64,000 nucleotides of DNA from Woodsholea maritima DSM 17123 (GTDB taxonomy: Bacteria > Pseudomonadota > Alphaproteobacteria > Caulobacterales > Maricaulaceae), in the NCBI RefSeq assembly GCF_000382325.1, contig NZ_KB908057.1, forward strand, positions 364,783 to 428,782, read 5' to 3'. Positions 1 through 7,014 of this stretch are shown here, one piece after another. A program made the translations under genes and the position numbers. The notes under the pieces were generated by a model that saw only the letters and a list, made by a program, of their open reading frames with translations, was not told the origin of the DNA and ran no database searches. The first letter of the stretch is position 1. Every line of letters begins with the position of its first letter.

Positions 1-220
1 CCTGAAGAAGGCGCAAAAATTCAGTGCGTTCTTCGCATACGGACAGCTTCTTCTCGGCGAGGAGAAGCTGTTCTTTTGTCGTGAACAGGATATCGCGTAA
101 ATCCTTGATATATTGAGTGTGATCGTCAATTTCCTTGGCCTTGCGCCCGCCAATCCATAATAGTCCCCCTAAGGTGGACAAGATCCCAAACCATTGAAGC
201 ATATCGCTGATCCAGTGCAT
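1..220 (-). CDS. Small membrane/coiled-coil protein (3' end beyond window)
   Basis: The first 73 codons are visible and the gene runs off the left edge. The start is the ATG at 220, with AAGGA about 6 nt upstream inside the end of the preceding gene, whose stop is only 3 nt away, so the two are translationally linked. Residues about 4-25 form one hydrophobic segment (WISDML...GGLLWIGG). The rest is charged and helical with heptad-like leucines (IKDLRDIL, LLLAEKKL, RTEFLRLL), suggesting a coiled coil. One N-terminal membrane segment followed by a charged coiled coil is seen in some phage holin-like (XhlA/haemolysin-type) proteins. That resemblance is inference only, helped by the lysozyme gene at 3.3 kb. 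No family is firmly recognised. Confidence 0.6.
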   Translation of the reverse strand, partial: MHWISDMLQWFGILSTLGGLLWIGGRKAKEIDDHTQYIKDLRDILFTTKEQLLLAEKKLSVCEERTEFLRLLQ

Positions 221-223
221 GGC

Positions 224-562
224 CTATTCCTTATGAGGTGCGGCCTGGGTCATCGCCCCCTGGGCGGTGATGGTGATGGAAAACCCGCCCAGGCTCGCCG
301 GGATCAAAAGCTGATGGTGGCGATCATACTCCCACTCACCAATATGAAGGCAGAGGCCAGCTTTGCCCTCAGGTGTTTCGATGATGCCCAAACCTTGTGC
401 GATCGCACTCATCCCCAATTGGGCATTGGTCTCGGTTGAAAAGCGCAGCTGGGGGAGAAGGACCAGAACATGAAGCGCCTCATGTGCGGTAACCAGGCGG
501 GCAAAGGCGCGCTCATCATCCAGCAAATGATCTAGCTGCGCATAGTCGAGATCGGGGGCCAT
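224..562 (-). CDS. Stand-alone paralogue of the adjacent protease's N-terminal domain
   Basis: A 112-aa protein without signal peptide or membrane segment. It aligns along its length with the first ~110 residues of the protease at 628-1671. Both open with PDL followed by Q-x-x-HLL-x-D, share an acidic/aromatic helix around residues 20-38 ending in LPQ or LDQ, then a GL(G/A)I segment, and finish in a beta-rich stretch ending IT(A/V)-like. It lacks the catalytic domain. A free copy of a protease pro-region beside its protease could act as inhibitor, chaperone or adaptor; this is inference. It lies 65 nt downstream of the protease gene, with a hairpin between them, and 3 nt upstream of the small membrane protein gene. 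Confidence 0.6.
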   Translation of the reverse strand: MAPDLDYAQLDHLLDDERAFARLVTAHEALHVLVLLPQLRFSTETNAQLGMSAIAQGLGIIETPEGKAGLCLHIGEWEYDRHHQLLIPASLGGFSITITAQGAMTQAAPHKE

Positions 563-586
563 GGCGGTTCCTTTAGACGTAAAGGC

Positions 587-614
587 TGGCCCAGAGAGGT
601 AAGGCTCTGGGCCA
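587..614 (-). terminator. 10-bp perfect hairpin between protease and paralogue genes
   Basis: TGGCCCAGAG at 587-596 pairs with CTCTGGGCCA at 605-614 across an 8-nt loop. Read leftwards it follows the protease stop codon and is followed by GCCTTTACG, a poor U-tract. It could be a partial terminator or an mRNA-stability hairpin that sets the relative expression of the two genes. Confidence 0.5.
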
Positions 615-627
615 AAGGCAATGTGAT

Positions 628-1671
628 TTAGATTTCAATCGTGACGGCGTGACCGGCCGCGGTGGTCAGCTCGGTCAACACTGTGGTGATTGGATTGGCA
701 AAGGATACCCCAGCCGCCGCATTGTCAGCAAAATAAAGTCCGACAGGTTGGTTTTTAACCTGATCGGTGACGAGTGAACCGGAATCGCCTGCCGCACCGA
801 AGGCCCCGCTCGTGCCGGTGATCTCAATCTGGTTGATGAAATGGGCGATGCGCGGCGCGGCCGCTGTGCCGTAATTGACGTTTTGCACAACCGCTGCGGC
901 AGAGATGGATCCGCGTGTGGTGCCGGTGGTGCGCCCGGATTTTTGTACGCTTTGTTTCAGGCGCGGGGCCAGATTGGGCGTGCCGATTTTCTTGGGATCT
1001 TTACCGCCGCGGGTGACACCAGGAATGGCATTGGCGGCATTGCCTAAATTGCCGATGGCGGCGTCAACCTGGTTATTGGCCCCGGCTCCGAAATTGATGG
1101 CAACAACGGGGCCGACAGTGGCGATATTGTCGGCGGGCACTGCCCCGCCATCCAAACGTCCCGGCTGGCAGATATTCACATTGACGCCGGCGGGATCGAC
1201 GAAGACGTGATTATTGCTGAGAAGCGCGCGATTGCCGTTATATTTGATGGTGCAAGCCAAAGTTCCTGCTGCGTTGGCTCCGCTATTATGGATGGAAAAT
1301 CCGCCCGGCACGGGCCGTTGACGGGTGCGATAGCCCGCCCCGGCACGCACATCGCCAATCACGCGGATATGAACCGGGATGCTGCTGATTTCGCTGGGAA
1401 AGCTAGGCCGCCCCGTGATTTCATTGGTGTATTCGCGCACGCGCAGGCTGAGGGCTGGGCGATTAACTTCGCTGCCATTGATATTATGGTGGGTGATGGC
1501 CAGGCCCGTGACATTTTGCGGGTGGGTGATGTCATCAAAGGCATCATAATCATGAACTTGATCGAGGAAATACATCTCGTAAAGCTCATGATAGGCGGCC
1601 ATCAGCGTGTCGAACTCTGTATCATCTTGCAGCAGGTGATGGATTTGATCGATCTCTAGATCGGGGCGCAT
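628..1671 (-). CDS. Trypsin-fold serine protease, NAL1-like, with N-terminal domain
   Basis: 347 aa. Residues 1-110 form a helical then beta N-terminal domain shared with the 112-aa neighbour. Residues ~115-347 are a chymotrypsin-fold protease: catalytic His155 in LLSNNHVF, Asp203 in QVDAAIG, Ser297 in AAGDSGSL. A conserved KSGRTTG-T-G segment lies at about 244-253. The SNNHV, SGRTTG and GDSGS motifs match bacterial/plant NAL1-type trypsin-like peptidases. No signal peptide is visible, so it acts in the cytosol or is released by lysis or a non-classical route. It lies between two hairpins in a leftward cluster with the 459-aa orphan upstream. Family membership follows from the motifs; substrate and delivery route are unknown. 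Confidence 0.8.
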   Translation of the reverse strand: MRPDLEIDQIHHLLQDDTEFDTLMAAYHELYEMYFLDQVHDYDAFDDITHPQNVTGLAITHHNINGSEVNRPALSLRVREYTNEITGRPSFPSEISSIPVHIRVIGDVRAGAGYRTRQRPVPGGFSIHNSGANAAGTLACTIKYNGNRALLSNNHVFVDPAGVNVNICQPGRLDGGAVPADNIATVGPVVAINFGAGANNQVDAAIGNLGNAANAIPGVTRGGKDPKKIGTPNLAPRLKQSVQKSGRTTGTTRGSISAAAVVQNVNYGTAAAPRIAHFINQIEITGTSGAFGAAGDSGSLVTDQVKNQPVGLYFADNAAAGVSFANPITTVLTELTTAAGHAVTIEI

Positions 1672-1689
1672 ATCGCTCTCCTATATCCG

Positions 1690-1719
1690 AAAAAAAGGGC
1701 TGATGACGTGCATCAGCCC
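1690..1719 (-). terminator. Strong intrinsic terminator after the 459-aa gene
   Basis: On the minus strand GGGCTGATG pairs with CATCAGCCC across a 5-nt loop and is followed by seven Ts (plus-strand A-run 1690-1696). It begins about 12 nt after the stop of the leftward 459-aa gene and precedes the protease gene, so most transcripts of the orphan should end here. Confidence 0.85.
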
Positions 1720-1730
1720 CGAAGTGTGAT

Positions 1731-3110
1731 TTAGTCGGCGACAGTGCCGGAGCCGTCGAAGACCATTTTCTCGCTGATAACGCCTAAGAGCAGCGGCAGC
1801 GTGCTCTTAACAGGGCCGATGACGATCGTGTTGCTATCGTCATGGAACTGAACATCGGTTTTATTGGCGTAGTAAGAATGGTGGGCGCTGCCAATGGAGA
1901 AGGGACCAATATTGATGGAGGTCGTGGTCTCTGACTTGAAGACCGAATTCATATACTGATAGTCAGAATGGCTGAGCGTCAGGGTGATCTTTGGTTCAAA
2001 GCCAATAATGGCCTGGGTTGGGATCCGACCCAGAGAGCCATTAGGGCCAAAGAAATCAGGCGCGTTTTTCAAAAGCTTATTGTGGTAGTTCTGAATGAGG
2101 CCGCGTTGGAACCACTTGCCTGGGGTCAGCATGAAAGCGCCAAGCCCGGTGAAGGCCGCTTCGAACGAGAAAGCTTGGTTTTTATAATCAAAGGTGTGGG
2201 TGTCGCTGGAAGAGGAATGTTGAACCTCTACATCGACGAACCAGTCATCAAAGCCGCCACTGCCGCTGGCGCTCCAGCCAAAATGGTTCCAGGATTCAGC
2301 CGTAGACGAACTATCGAATTTGATGACTTGGCCGGTTTGGCCGCTGGCGCTGGCGGTTTGCCATTCTTGATATTTCTGGGTGAAGCCATCGATGGAGAAG
2401 GCGGGCGCAAAGCTGGAAATCAGGCTGGAGGCCGGGGTGGCAGGGGTCGCGCCGGGCAGAACAGGCGTGCTGCCCGCAGGGGCTATGGTGCCCGTTTTTA
2501 CGCCCATATTATACGGCGTCTGCAGGGTGATGTCATTGGCACCGGACGAAACGCTCAGCATATCGCGGGCTTGGGCAATCACTTCGTATCCCGCACCGTA
2601 TTTTTGCGTCATCAATTGCTGCCACTTGCTGGTCGAGGCAGAAAGCGCATTGCGGGCCTGAATATAGGTGGGGTATTGGCTCTGCACATAGGCGGGGAAG
2701 GTGATATTCGGCGCGATTTGCTTGTATTGGGTCCAGCCCGTGATCGCCTTTCCCTGCACATCGGCATAATTGGTCTGCGCCGTATTCATGGAACTGGCCG
2801 CGATATTGATCTGGCTGTCGAGGTTTGGGTTGGTATCGCCGCCCAGGTCGATATTATCGAGGAAAACCTGATAGCTGGACACCAGATCGCTTTGCGGGGT
2901 GTAAGACGGGCTGGCGGCGGGGATCGCATTGCCGATCTGGTAGATATATTCATTGACCACATCCGGGTCGCTATTACCCAAATCGACGGAAAGATTGGCA
3001 GAGGCGAAATTCATCCCCTGCTTGCTGGGGTCAAATTGACCTGTCGTTACAGTTTGAAGAAGTTGGGATGCATATTGCCCCCATACATCACCAGTAGATG
3101 CATTCGCCAT
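1731..3110 (-). CDS. Orphan 459-aa protein, possibly helical N-domain plus beta-rich C-domain
   Basis: Not recognised. No signal peptide or lipobox, yet the composition (Ser, Thr, Asn, Gln, Tyr, Trp rich; few Lys/Arg) is typical of secreted or particle proteins. Residues ~1-200 are probably helical (SLLQTVTTGQ, QYPTYIQARN, YEVIAQARDML). A Pro/Ala/Thr/Ser linker lies near 215-235 (PGATPATPAS). Residues ~240-459 look beta-rich with aromatics and Ser/Gly runs (WSASGSGG, QHSSSSDTHTF) and a hydrophobic stretch near 325-340 (AAFTGLGAFML). Such an architecture occurs in some pore-forming or insecticidal proteins, but no motif proves it. A 390-aa antisense frame across it is Arg-rich and judged a shadow. 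A perfect terminator follows the stop codon, supporting this strand. Confidence 0.7.
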   Translation of the reverse strand: MANASTGDVWGQYASQLLQTVTTGQFDPSKQGMNFASANLSVDLGNSDPDVVNEYIYQIGNAIPAASPSYTPQSDLVSSYQVFLDNIDLGGDTNPNLDSQINIAASSMNTAQTNYADVQGKAITGWTQYKQIAPNITFPAYVQSQYPTYIQARNALSASTSKWQQLMTQKYGAGYEVIAQARDMLSVSSGANDITLQTPYNMGVKTGTIAPAGSTPVLPGATPATPASSLISSFAPAFSIDGFTQKYQEWQTASASGQTGQVIKFDSSSTAESWNHFGWSASGSGGFDDWFVDVEVQHSSSSDTHTFDYKNQAFSFEAAFTGLGAFMLTPGKWFQRGLIQNYHNKLLKNAPDFFGPNGSLGRIPTQAIIGFEPKITLTLSHSDYQYMNSVFKSETTTSINIGPFSIGSAHHSYYANKTDVQFHDDSNTIVIGPVKSTLPLLLGVISEKMVFDGSGTVAD

Positions 3111-3298
3111 TTTTTATTTCTCCTCGATTTTTTATATTGAAAAACCCGGACGAAAAATCGGGTCGTGAATGGCGTAAACCAACAATCAGAGGGCGAAACT
3201 GGGGAAGTCTTCCCTATATCTTTAAAAAAGAAAATCGCGTTCAATGAGTGCGCGACTCTAAAAATTTTCCATTGAAAACAATGCATAAGGGTGATTCT

Positions 3299-3994
3299 GT
3301 GCAGAAATTGAACCGGCGCGATGTGCTGGGGGCGGGGCTTGGCTTTTCCCTTTTAGGGTGTAAGGCGCCAGGCGCTCCCGATGCGTTCCATTTGGGCGTA
3401 GATGTCAGCAATAATAATGGTGAAGTAAACTGGGCGCAGGTTAAGCGTGCTGGGGTGGGCTTTGCTTATATAAAGGCCTCGCAAGGCGAGGTCACAAAAG
3501 ACCCCCTCTATGATCACAATCTTGCAGGTGCACGTGCGGCGGGACTGATCATCGGCAGCTATCATCTCTTTGCACCGGGTGAGCATGGCGTGCCCCAAGC
3601 GCAAAACTTTCTGCGTTCCGCGCAGTTTCAGGCGTGTGATTTACCCCCGATGTTGGATCTGGAAACCGAAGCCGAGCCCGCTCAGAGCGATCAATACCGA
3701 AGCCGGGTCGAAGATTGGCTCAGCACGGTGGGCACCGGGCTCAGTCAGCAAGGCTATCGCGATCATGCAGCGGGGCTATATCTGCGCCGTGATATTTGGC
3801 AAAGCCTGGGCGAGCCGGACTGGTCTGTATATCCCTTATGGATCGCCGAATGGGATGTGGCGAGCCCAAGCTTACCCCAAGTATGGCAGGACTATTGTGT
3901 ATGGCAGTATACAGACCAAGGCCGGATTGCGGGGATTTCAACCCCTATTGACCTGTCACGCGGCGGACCGGCGCTTCAGGCTCATCGGTTATGA
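3299..3994 (+). CDS. GH25-family lysozyme lipoprotein with twin-arginine-like signal
   Basis: A GTG start at 3299 is chosen because AAGGG lies about 7 nt upstream and it gives a compact signal peptide (KLNRRDVLGAGLGFSLLGC) with a twin Arg and lipobox LLGC. In-frame ATG 3281 and GTG 3248 are alternatives. The mature part has GH25 (muramidase) hallmarks: LGVDVSNNNG with the first catalytic Asp, FAYIKASQG, GSYHLF, PPMLDLE with the acidic Asp/Glu pair, LWIAEWD and CVWQYTD near the end. It would cleave the MurNAc-GlcNAc bond of peptidoglycan from a membrane anchor. It is divergent from the orphan/protease cluster and overlaps the next convergent gene by 6 nt. Strong family call; biological target is inferred. 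Confidence 0.85.
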   Translation: MQKLNRRDVLGAGLGFSLLGCKAPGAPDAFHLGVDVSNNNGEVNWAQVKRAGVGFAYIKASQGEVTKDPLYDHNLAGARAAGLIIGSYHLFAPGEHGVPQAQNFLRSAQFQACDLPPMLDLETEAEPAQSDQYRSRVEDWLSTVGTGLSQQGYRDHAAGLYLRRDIWQSLGEPDWSVYPLWIAEWDVASPSLPQVWQDYCVWQYTDQGRIAGISTPIDLSRGGPALQAHRL

Positions 3995-4429
3995 TTTCTG
4001 CTGAAAGGCTCTTAGGGCTTTTTGCGTAATCCCGAAGTCTTTCAAGATGTCATCCTTGTCGATGTGATGCTTGATGGCGATCTGAATGGCGGCACGCCGG
4101 ATCGCGGTGAAAATACCCCAACTAGAAGGCAGATCCACCACATAGGTGGGCGCGGAGCCTTTGAGTAAGGCTTCCAGGGTTGAGTGGGCGAGATCAACGC
4201 CTAGGCGGGTTTGTAGCTTGTCCTTATTCTGAGGAACATAGAGCCGCCGACCGCCGGTTCGCCGTTGCATGCGAAACAATGTGTCGAAACCTTCGCGCCC
4301 GGCAATTTCCGCTGCGATCCACGGCAGAGCCGCCAAGACTGTGGTGTGATGAGCATTGCAGAAGGCGACGAGCTCGCGATAATCTGCGGACGCTTCGCTG
4401 GGAATCCCCTTGAAGTATTCTGGAAACAT
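3989..4429 (-). CDS. Mor/Martha-like putative DNA-binding protein
   Basis: 146 aa, cytosolic. A central motif GGRRLYVP (about residues 59-66) resembles the GG-x-x-(I/V)YxP linker of Mu Mor/C-type activators. The C-terminus (HHIDKDDILKDFGITQKALRAF) could be a helix-turn-helix. The N-terminal half is longer than in Mu Mor and contains a 28-residue Ala/Leu-rich segment (LAALPWIAAEIAGREGF). The gene is convergent with the lysozyme, overlapping by 6 nt. If the family call is right it would be a transcription activator of phage ancestry, possibly linked to the neighbouring lysozyme/protease cluster. No other Mu-like genes are present. Moderate-to-low certainty of function; the ORF itself looks real. 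Confidence 0.5.
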   Translation of the reverse strand: MFPEYFKGIPSEASADYRELVAFCNAHHTTVLAALPWIAAEIAGREGFDTLFRMQRRTGGRRLYVPQNKDKLQTRLGVDLAHSTLEALLKGSAPTYVVDLPSSWGIFTAIRRAAIQIAIKHHIDKDDILKDFGITQKALRAFQQKS

Positions 4430-4554
4430 GATGCTTCCCCCTTTGGGTGTTTGAAACTGCGCGCCGCGATGGCGTGCAGTTTCAAAGCTTTGGGGGAGAT
4501 AGCGGAGTTTGTAAGTACTTATTACTGAGGCTTTAGCGAATGAAATTTCGCGCT

Positions 4555-5340
4555 TTAACCGCGTGCGATGAAGGCTGCGTTGAGATAGCCCGCATCCGTT
4601 TTGCCATAGAGGAAGGGCGTGCCATCAGGGTTCGTCACGCTGCCGCCCGCGGCGTTTAAAACGCCATGACCTGCGGCGGTATCCCATTCCATGGTTGGGC
4701 CGAAACGCGGATAAAGATGGGCTTTGCCTTCTGCCAGCAGGCAGAATTTCAGCGAAGACCCGGCGCTGACCGTATCGCTGACCCCGGCTTGCTTGGCGAA
4801 GTTCAAGGTTTCTTCATCCGCATGCGAACGGCTCATCACCGCGATCATCGCACCGGCTTTGCCCTTTTGTGTATGAAGGCGTTCGGCATTTCCGAGAGAA
4901 AAGCTTTCACCAGGGGCAATGTCTAAGGCATAGGCGGCCTCACCGCCCCAATAAAGCCGGGCTTTGGCCGGGGCATAGACGGCTCCGGCGAGGGGGTGGC
5001 GATCGCGGATATAGGCGATGTTGATCGTAAACTCATCGCGCTTATTGATGAATTCCTTGGTGCCATCGACGGGATCGACCAGGATGAAATCGCCATCAAT
5101 ATCGGGGCGTAACCCGGCGGCAAAGCTTTCTTCAGCCAGAACCGGAATATCGGGCAGGCCCGCTTGAAGGGCGTCGAGGATAATCGCCTCCGCGCGTTGA
5201 TCGGCCAGGGTGACGGGCGATTTATCGGCTTTTTGTTCCGGGGTGAAATCGCTGTGATAGACCTCCATGACCGCAGGGCCAGCCGATAAACAGATGCGCG
5301 CAAACAATTCGCTTAAGGCCTGGGCAGAAAAATCGGTCAT
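4555..5340 (-). CDS. cysQ: 3'(2'),5'-bisphosphate nucleotidase CysQ
   Basis: Hydrolyses 3'-phosphoadenosine 5'-phosphate (PAP) to AMP, relieving inhibition by this by-product of sulfate assimilation. A member of the Li+-sensitive, Mg2+-dependent inositol-monophosphatase superfamily: the metal-binding Glu pair is in VLAEES (residues 68-72) and the DP-x-DGT motif in LVDPVDGTKEF (88-97). A second signature, EWDTAAGH, lies near the C-terminus. The start is ATG 5340, which has GAGAG six bases upstream; an upstream ATG at 5367 would add nine atypical residues. 262 aa is normal for CysQ. No sulfate-assimilation genes are adjacent. Confidence 0.9.
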   Translation of the reverse strand: MTDFSAQALSELFARICLSAGPAVMEVYHSDFTPEQKADKSPVTLADQRAEAIILDALQAGLPDIPVLAEESFAAGLRPDIDGDFILVDPVDGTKEFINKRDEFTINIAYIRDRHPLAGAVYAPAKARLYWGGEAAYALDIAPGESFSLGNAERLHTQKGKAGAMIAVMSRSHADEETLNFAKQAGVSDTVSAGSSLKFCLLAEGKAHLYPRFGPTMEWDTAAGHGVLNAAGGSVTNPDGTPFLYGKTDAGYLNAAFIARG

Positions 5341-5477
5341 ATTTCTCTCATTTATTGGGAACATCACAAAGCTTTAGGCGTTCATAGCCATTGGTGTAAA
5401 AGAGCTGAAGTAAAAATGTCGGCTTTTTGCGACCAAAGCCCTTGCTTCTTGCGGGGCAGCATTGGATTCTAGGCCTC

Positions 5478-5819
5478 ATGACGCAGGACACCCCACCTTT
5501 TTCTTCCCATGAAGATCCACTGATGATCGCCGAAGCGCGGCTGAATCAGGCGATTGATCGCGTGGCCATGCGCATGCGTGCGTTAGAGATCAAAGCCGCT
5601 GCAGCGGGGGATGTCGCGAGCGATGAGGGGCATCAAGAATTAGTCGCAGCCCTGGAAGCGGCCCATGGGCGCGAAGATCAGTTAAGCCAAGTCGCTCAAG
5701 AAGCCTCACAGGCCTTGGGCATCGCGATCCAAGAGCTGCAAAATCTCAAAGCTCAAGAGTCTGCGCCAAACCTTGAGCTAGACGCGGCCCCGCACGAGGA
5801 GGCCCTCGATGAGCGCTAA
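5478..5819 (+). CDS. DUF4164-like coiled-coil protein preceding zapA
   Basis: 113 aa from the ATG at 5478, chosen over the upstream frame opening at 5427 because the added N-terminus is unlike the rest. Highly helical and acidic, with no signal or membrane segment. The sequence IAEARLNQAIDRVAMRMRALE and later ELVAALEAAHGREDQLSQ suggests a coiled coil. Small coiled-coil proteins of this type commonly precede zapA in alphaproteobacteria. Its stop overlaps the zapA start by 11 nt, so translation is coupled. By position it may take part in divisome function; biochemical role unknown. Confidence 0.75.
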   Translation: MTQDTPPFSSHEDPLMIAEARLNQAIDRVAMRMRALEIKAAAAGDVASDEGHQELVAALEAAHGREDQLSQVAQEASQALGIAIQELQNLKAQESAPNLELDAAPHEEALDER

Positions 5820-6174
5820 GATCACCGTTACTATCAATGGGCGCGCCTTTCCCATCGGCTGTCAGGATGGCGAGCAACGCTATCTGCGCGAACTGGCCCA
5901 CCATGTCGATAATCATGTGCGCAATCTGGCGGGCCAAGTCGGCCAGATCGGGGATTTGCGCCTGCTCTTGATGGCCGCTTTAGTCATCACCGATGAGCAA
6001 AAAGAGCTAAAGCGCCAGATTGCGGCATTGGAAGAGGACAATCAGGCCTTGCGCGATCAGCAGAACCAGGGCGAGGCGGTTGAGTTTGAGGCGCGGGCTA
6101 TCGCGGCGGATGTTTTACTGCGCGCGGCCAAGCGGTTAGAAGAATTGGCACCTGAAACTGGACAAGAGGCTTGA
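5809..6174 (+). CDS. zapA: Cell division protein ZapA
   Basis: ZapA binds FtsZ and bundles protofilaments at the division ring. 121 aa: an N-terminal ZapA domain begins ITVTINGRAFPIGCQDGEQRYLRELA, followed by HVDNHVRNLAGQVGQIGDLRLLLMAAL, then a long C-terminal coiled coil (ELKRQIAALEEDNQALRDQQ). The hallmark V-x-I-x-GR and the central hydrophobic helix are present. It overlaps the preceding coiled-coil gene by 11 nt and is followed by 6S RNA and 5-FCL, the order typical of proteobacteria, which strengthens the call. Confidence 0.92.
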   Translation: MSAKITVTINGRAFPIGCQDGEQRYLRELAHHVDNHVRNLAGQVGQIGDLRLLLMAALVITDEQKELKRQIAALEEDNQALRDQQNQGEAVEFEARAIAADVLLRAAKRLEELAPETGQEA

Positions 6175-6203
6175 GCCGAGGATCGCCAAAGCCCACATTG
6201 ACC

Positions 6204-6370
6204 TTGGTGACTGCTGGAGCGTACGTCAGACAATAAACACCCGGCGACCTTACATCTCTGAATGGGAGCTGCCTCTGACTTAGGCCGTGGCCTTTGACAC
6301 GCGGTGCCCACCTGGTACTCCGGGTCATCAGGGTTGTTAGAAACGTCAACGGCGCATTTGGGGTCACCAC
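6204..6370 (+). ncRNA. ssrS: 6S RNA
   Basis: The ~200-nt gap between zapA and the 5-formyltetrahydrofolate cyclo-ligase gene is the usual locus for 6S RNA, a regulator that binds housekeeping RNA polymerase by mimicking an open promoter. Ends TGGTGAC (6205-6211) and GTCACCA (6363-6369) can form the closing stem. The interior carries GC-rich arms around an unpaired-looking centre (near 6245-6310, including GGTGCCCACCTGGTACTCC). The length of about 165 nt fits. The assignment rests on synteny plus closing stem; exact ends are estimates. Confidence 0.75.
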
Positions 6371-6372
6371 CT

Positions 6373-6984
6373 ATGCTCGCACAGTTAAAACGCACCGGCA
6401 TGACCTTGTTTGAAGGGCGAAAGTCCAAGGTCCGCCGCAAAGCCCTTCAAGCGCGTAAAACCGCCTTCGCCGATGATCCCAGGGCCGGTGAAGCGTTGAT
6501 TTCGCATTTTCCCGATGAGATTTGGCCGCCTTTGAACTCCAGCGTTGCGGGCTATTGGCCGCTGCGTGATGAGATGGATCCGCGCCCTTTGATGGAAGTG
6601 TTTTATTGCGAGCAGGTGCGTATGGCCTTGCCCTGCGTGGAAGCCCGCGATCATCCTTTGGTCTTTCGTGCCTGGCAGCCGGGGGCAGAGCTGAACGCGG
6701 CCCGCTTTGGCGTGCAAGAACCCGATCCGTCTCTACCTGAAGTGCGCCCCAGCCTGGTTCTGGTCCCGCTCGTCGCCTTTGATGACAAGGGCGGGCGGTT
6801 GGGCTATGGCGGGGGCTATTATGATCGTACGCTCGCGGCGTTAAGCGCCCTGGGTCCGGTAACAACGGTGGGGCTCGCCTATGAGGCCCAAAGGGTCAAA
6901 GCTGTACCCAAGGCGCGTTTTGATGTCGCCTTGGATTGGATTGTCACCGAAAAGCGCGCATATCAGGGCGCGCCACGAGCGTAA
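6373..6984 (+). CDS. 5-formyltetrahydrofolate cyclo-ligase
   Basis: ATP-dependent conversion of 5-formyl-THF to 5,10-methenyl-THF in one-carbon metabolism. Basic N-terminal motif KSKVRRKALQARK, central VAGYWPLRDEMD, and the C-terminal signature LGYGGGYYDRTLA, followed by VGLAYEAQRV near the end; about 200 aa, normal for the family. ATG 6373 has GGGG nine bases upstream but almost touches the 6S RNA 3' end. ATG 6400 would also give a plausible N-terminus (MTLFEGRKSK), so the start is uncertain. The zapA-6S-5-FCL order is conserved in proteobacteria. Confidence 0.88.
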   Translation: MLAQLKRTGMTLFEGRKSKVRRKALQARKTAFADDPRAGEALISHFPDEIWPPLNSSVAGYWPLRDEMDPRPLMEVFYCEQVRMALPCVEARDHPLVFRAWQPGAELNAARFGVQEPDPSLPEVRPSLVLVPLVAFDDKGGRLGYGGGYYDRTLAALSALGPVTTVGLAYEAQRVKAVPKARFDVALDWIVTEKRAYQGAPRA

Positions 6985-7014
6985 GTTTAGTTTTTAGGTG
7001 TGTCAGGATCAGCC

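Noticed and set aside
1968-3140. 390-aa antisense open frame over the 459-aa gene
   Set aside because: Composition is Arg/Gly/Ile-rich in the way of G+C-rich shadow frames, it has no credible SD, and a terminator plus stop context supports the minus-strand gene.
1-4429. Prophage
   Set aside because: Only a lysozyme, a holin-like and a Mor-like gene; no integrase, capsid, portal or terminase genes in the window.
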